From Frankia sp. AgB32 (lineage in GTDB: Bacteria > Actinomycetota > Actinomycetes > Frankiales > Frankiaceae), in contig NZ_JALKFX010000074.1 in the NCBI RefSeq assembly GCF_023243045.1, forward strand, positions 1 to 46,650: a stretch of 46,650 nucleotides of DNA, read 5' to 3'. The notes beneath the pieces are model-generated. The model was given only the letters and a program-made list of their open reading frames with translations. It was not told where the DNA came from and ran no database searches. This document shows positions 45,150-46,650 of the stretch, piece by piece (positions within the stretch are counted from its first letter, which is position 1; each line of letters starts with the position of its first letter). A program made the translations under genes and the position numbers.

Positions 45150-46157
45150 GTGAGAGCGACGGGGTCCACCTCCTGGGACAGCGGATTCCGCCGAGGGTTG
45201 CTGCCCCACCCGCATCCGACAACCCATTGCCGAGGGCGAGTCGCCACGCGGGCCTTCATGGGCGGTGAGGCACACCGGGAGAGGACCTTGGGCATCGCAT
45301 GCAGGGGTCCTCTCCCGGACCCTGTTTCCACGAGTTCGCGGCGGCTGGCAACCGCCACCACCTCCACTCCTGTTTCTTCGACCATCTACGTTCCTACCGC
45401 CGGTCCCCTTCACACCACCCACCTTCACACCACCCGCCCCAGCACCACCCGCCACATCGCGGCGGCCAGCTCGGTTTCCACCGGGCCGTCCGCTTCCGGT
45501 GACCACCCCCGCCGCTCGGCGGGGCCTGGTCGTGCGGCGGACGGCGACGCGGAGGCCACGGGCCAGTCCACGCCGCGCCCGAACGAGAACGGCGCCGCCG
45601 CGGGCGGTGCGCGGGACGGACAGGGCCCGCCGGTCGTGGCGGTGCCGCCGCGGTGGCGCCGACCGGCGTGCGCTCCCGGGCTCCGGTTCGCCCGCCACCA
45701 GGCCGAGGTGATCATTCGCTACCGGTATGCCGGTCGGACCCGGGAGCTGCGGGTCCCCACCGCGCTGTGGTCGCCCTTCGTCGAGGAGGTGCGCCGCGGC
45801 CGGTTGGACCGGCTCGCGCCGTCGGATGCCCCGGGCGGCTGGACCCCCTGGGGCGCCGGCGGCGGCGAGGTCGCCCGGGCCCTGCCCGACGAGGTGATCA
45901 TCCGGCACGGCGCGGCGCAGGCGCGGCTGGAGAGCCGCCTGCCGGCGATCATCTGGGATCAGATCCTGGTCGCCGTCCGGGCACACGCGGTCGACGACCT
46001 CGACGCCCGCGGGGACGCCGACAGTGTCGAACGGCGCCCGAGCGGGTTCCGGACCATGCACGGCAGCGCACTGAAACCGGTGCGTCCCCGGGACGACGGC
46101 CCCGACCGCTCCCGGGCCGTCCCGCCGCGCCCCCGCCTGCCGCGCCCGACCGGATAG
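45150..46157 (+). CDS. hypothetical protein with conserved-looking C-terminal half
   Basis: A 335-residue open frame. GTG 45150 has an excellent GAGGAGG seven bases upstream, though a later start such as ATG 45258 is possible. The first 170 residues are Thr/Ser/Pro-rich with short repeats (HTTHLHTTRPSTTRH) and may be disordered. The last 165 residues have strong third-position G/C: RHQAEVIIRYRYAGRTREL, EEVRRGRLDRLAPSD, RLESRLPAIIWDQIL. No domain was recognised, nor any signal or membrane helix. It is divergent from the CHAT cassette and shares its upstream region, so a link is possible. Confidence 0.55.
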   Translation: MRATGSTSWDSGFRRGLLPHPHPTTHCRGRVATRAFMGGEAHRERTLGIACRGPLPDPVSTSSRRLATATTSTPVSSTIYVPTAGPLHTTHLHTTRPSTTRHIAAASSVSTGPSASGDHPRRSAGPGRAADGDAEATGQSTPRPNENGAAAGGARDGQGPPVVAVPPRWRRPACAPGLRFARHQAEVIIRYRYAGRTRELRVPTALWSPFVEEVRRGRLDRLAPSDAPGGWTPWGAGGGEVARALPDEVIIRHGAAQARLESRLPAIIWDQILVAVRAHAVDDLDARGDADSVERRPSGFRTMHGSALKPVRPRDDGPDRSRAVPPRPRLPRPTG

Positions 46158-46529
46158 CCGGCTCGTCGCGGTCCGTGGAGGGCGGACCGCGCCGGGCCCC
46201 AGCGATGGCCTGCGCGGATCGGACTTCCCTGGTTCACCGCGTCGGACCTGCGGGCTGCCCGCCGCACCCCTCACGGCGGGCAGCCCGCCACACCGAACCC
46301 CCAGTCCCGAGTCGGCCCGCCCTGGTCGACTCGCCCCAGACCGGCTGCCCGCCGTGCCCCCACGCGCCGGCGCGCGACCCCGACCGGTGCCTCCACCGGC
46401 AGGCCCCGGGTCCGCCGAGACGCCGACCGGCGGGCAGCCACCCCCCGTCCCGACGACCAGCCCGCCCCGCACCCACTGCTCCGACCACCCTCCGGTGGCC
46501 ACCTGCCCGCTCTCCGCCCGCGGCCGGCC
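46158..46529. other. Pro/Arg-rich open stretch without assigned start
   Basis: One plus-strand frame stays open from 46158 to the window end but has no ATG or GTG start in the visible part and reads as low-complexity Pro/Arg/Ala. It may be the disordered N-terminal part of the partial gene at the window end, or non-coding. Confidence 0.35.
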
Positions 46530-46562
46530 GGGGGGCCCCCCACCCCCCCCCCCCCCCCCCCC
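46530..46562. repeat. G/C homopolymer cluster near window end
   Basis: G6, C6, A, then C20. Like the cluster at 965-1020, this looks like a poorly resolved GC tract and blurs the reading frame of the partial gene that follows. Confidence 0.85.
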
Positions 46563-46650
46563 GGCGGCCGCGCCCGCCGCCTGGAACTGCGCCCCGAGGT
46601 GCTCGGCGCCACCGGCGATCCCCAGCTCGGCGGCAACTACATCACCCTGC
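46563..46650 (+). CDS. partial coding sequence, unknown protein, continues beyond window
   Basis: The last 88 bases read GGRARRLELRPEV, then LGATGDPQLGGNYITL, with strong G/C at third positions. It runs off the window end. The 5' side disappears in the homopolymer cluster, so start and frame continuity cannot be judged. No family can be named from so few residues. Confidence 0.4.

Noticed and set aside
45224-45290. Possible tRNA-like sequence suggested by GC-rich inverted stretches
   Set aside because: No T-loop GTTCRANYC motif or cloverleaf pairing could be built.
44910-46502. 530-residue minus-strand open frame over the 45150-46157 gene
   Set aside because: Composition is low-complexity Gly/Arg/Pro. 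The opposite strand has a strong ribosome site and a coding-like third-position pattern, so this is an antisense shadow.

Overview
The window is very GC-rich and its genes are packed with GTG starts, GTGA/ATGA start-stop overlaps and strong G/C at third codon positions. Together with a SigK/RskA-type sigma and anti-sigma pair, a deazaflavin-type nitroreductase, a DUF4184 protein, a SepF-like protein and many bacterial Ser/Thr kinase parts, this indicates a filamentous actinobacterium. A Frankia-like organism is my best guess, but that is inference from gene style and not from a marker gene. No rRNA, tRNA or CRISPR array was recognised.

Region 1 (1-6784), envelope stress and signalling: two exported ferritin-like proteins on the minus strand, divergent from an ECF sigma factor and its zinc-binding, membrane-anchored anti-sigma factor. 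A NarL-type histidine kinase and response regulator follow, then a convergent orphan receiver-only regulator.

Region 2 (6906-14508), a tightly coupled phosphosignalling operon: two small membrane proteins, a TerY-like vWA protein, a PP2C-like phosphatase, an atypical membrane-linked kinase, and an 1134-residue protein that fuses a Ser/Thr kinase, a Pro-rich linker, an FHA domain, an ABC ATPase and a six-helix ABC-2 permease. This looks like a vWA/phosphatase/kinase triad wired to a phospho-controlled transporter.

Region 3 (14697-21933), specialised metabolism and neighbours: UbiA-like prenyltransferase, UbiG-like methyltransferase, acyl-CoA-dehydrogenase-like flavoprotein and type III polyketide synthase, predicting a methylated and possibly prenylated aromatic polyketide. 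A SepF-like protein, a small membrane protein, an IclR-like regulator and a DUF4184 membrane protein follow.

Region 4 (21984-34204), housekeeping and accessory metabolism with decayed genes: a 3-hydroxyisobutyrate-dehydrogenase-like enzyme, a SWIM/SNF2 helicase, a deazaflavin oxidoreductase plus SDR operon, a second SDR and an uncharacterised 374-residue protein. Remnants of an XRE-type regulator, a siderophore-binding protein and a LuxR-type ATPase regulator lie between them.

Region 5 (34250-46650), the best candidate for an undescribed system: a minus-strand cassette of HETGH metallopeptidase-like protein, CHAT (caspase-like) protease with a degenerate NTPase half, and a giant P-loop NTPase with a membrane segment (interrupted here by a one-base slip in a C8 run), all joined by 4-nt overlaps. 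It is met head-on by an uncharacterised gene that carries a perfect 16-bp inverted repeat upstream. The architecture resembles NTPase/protease biological-conflict systems. Two odd G/C homopolymer clusters (965-1020 and 46530-46562) suggest local sequence-quality problems.
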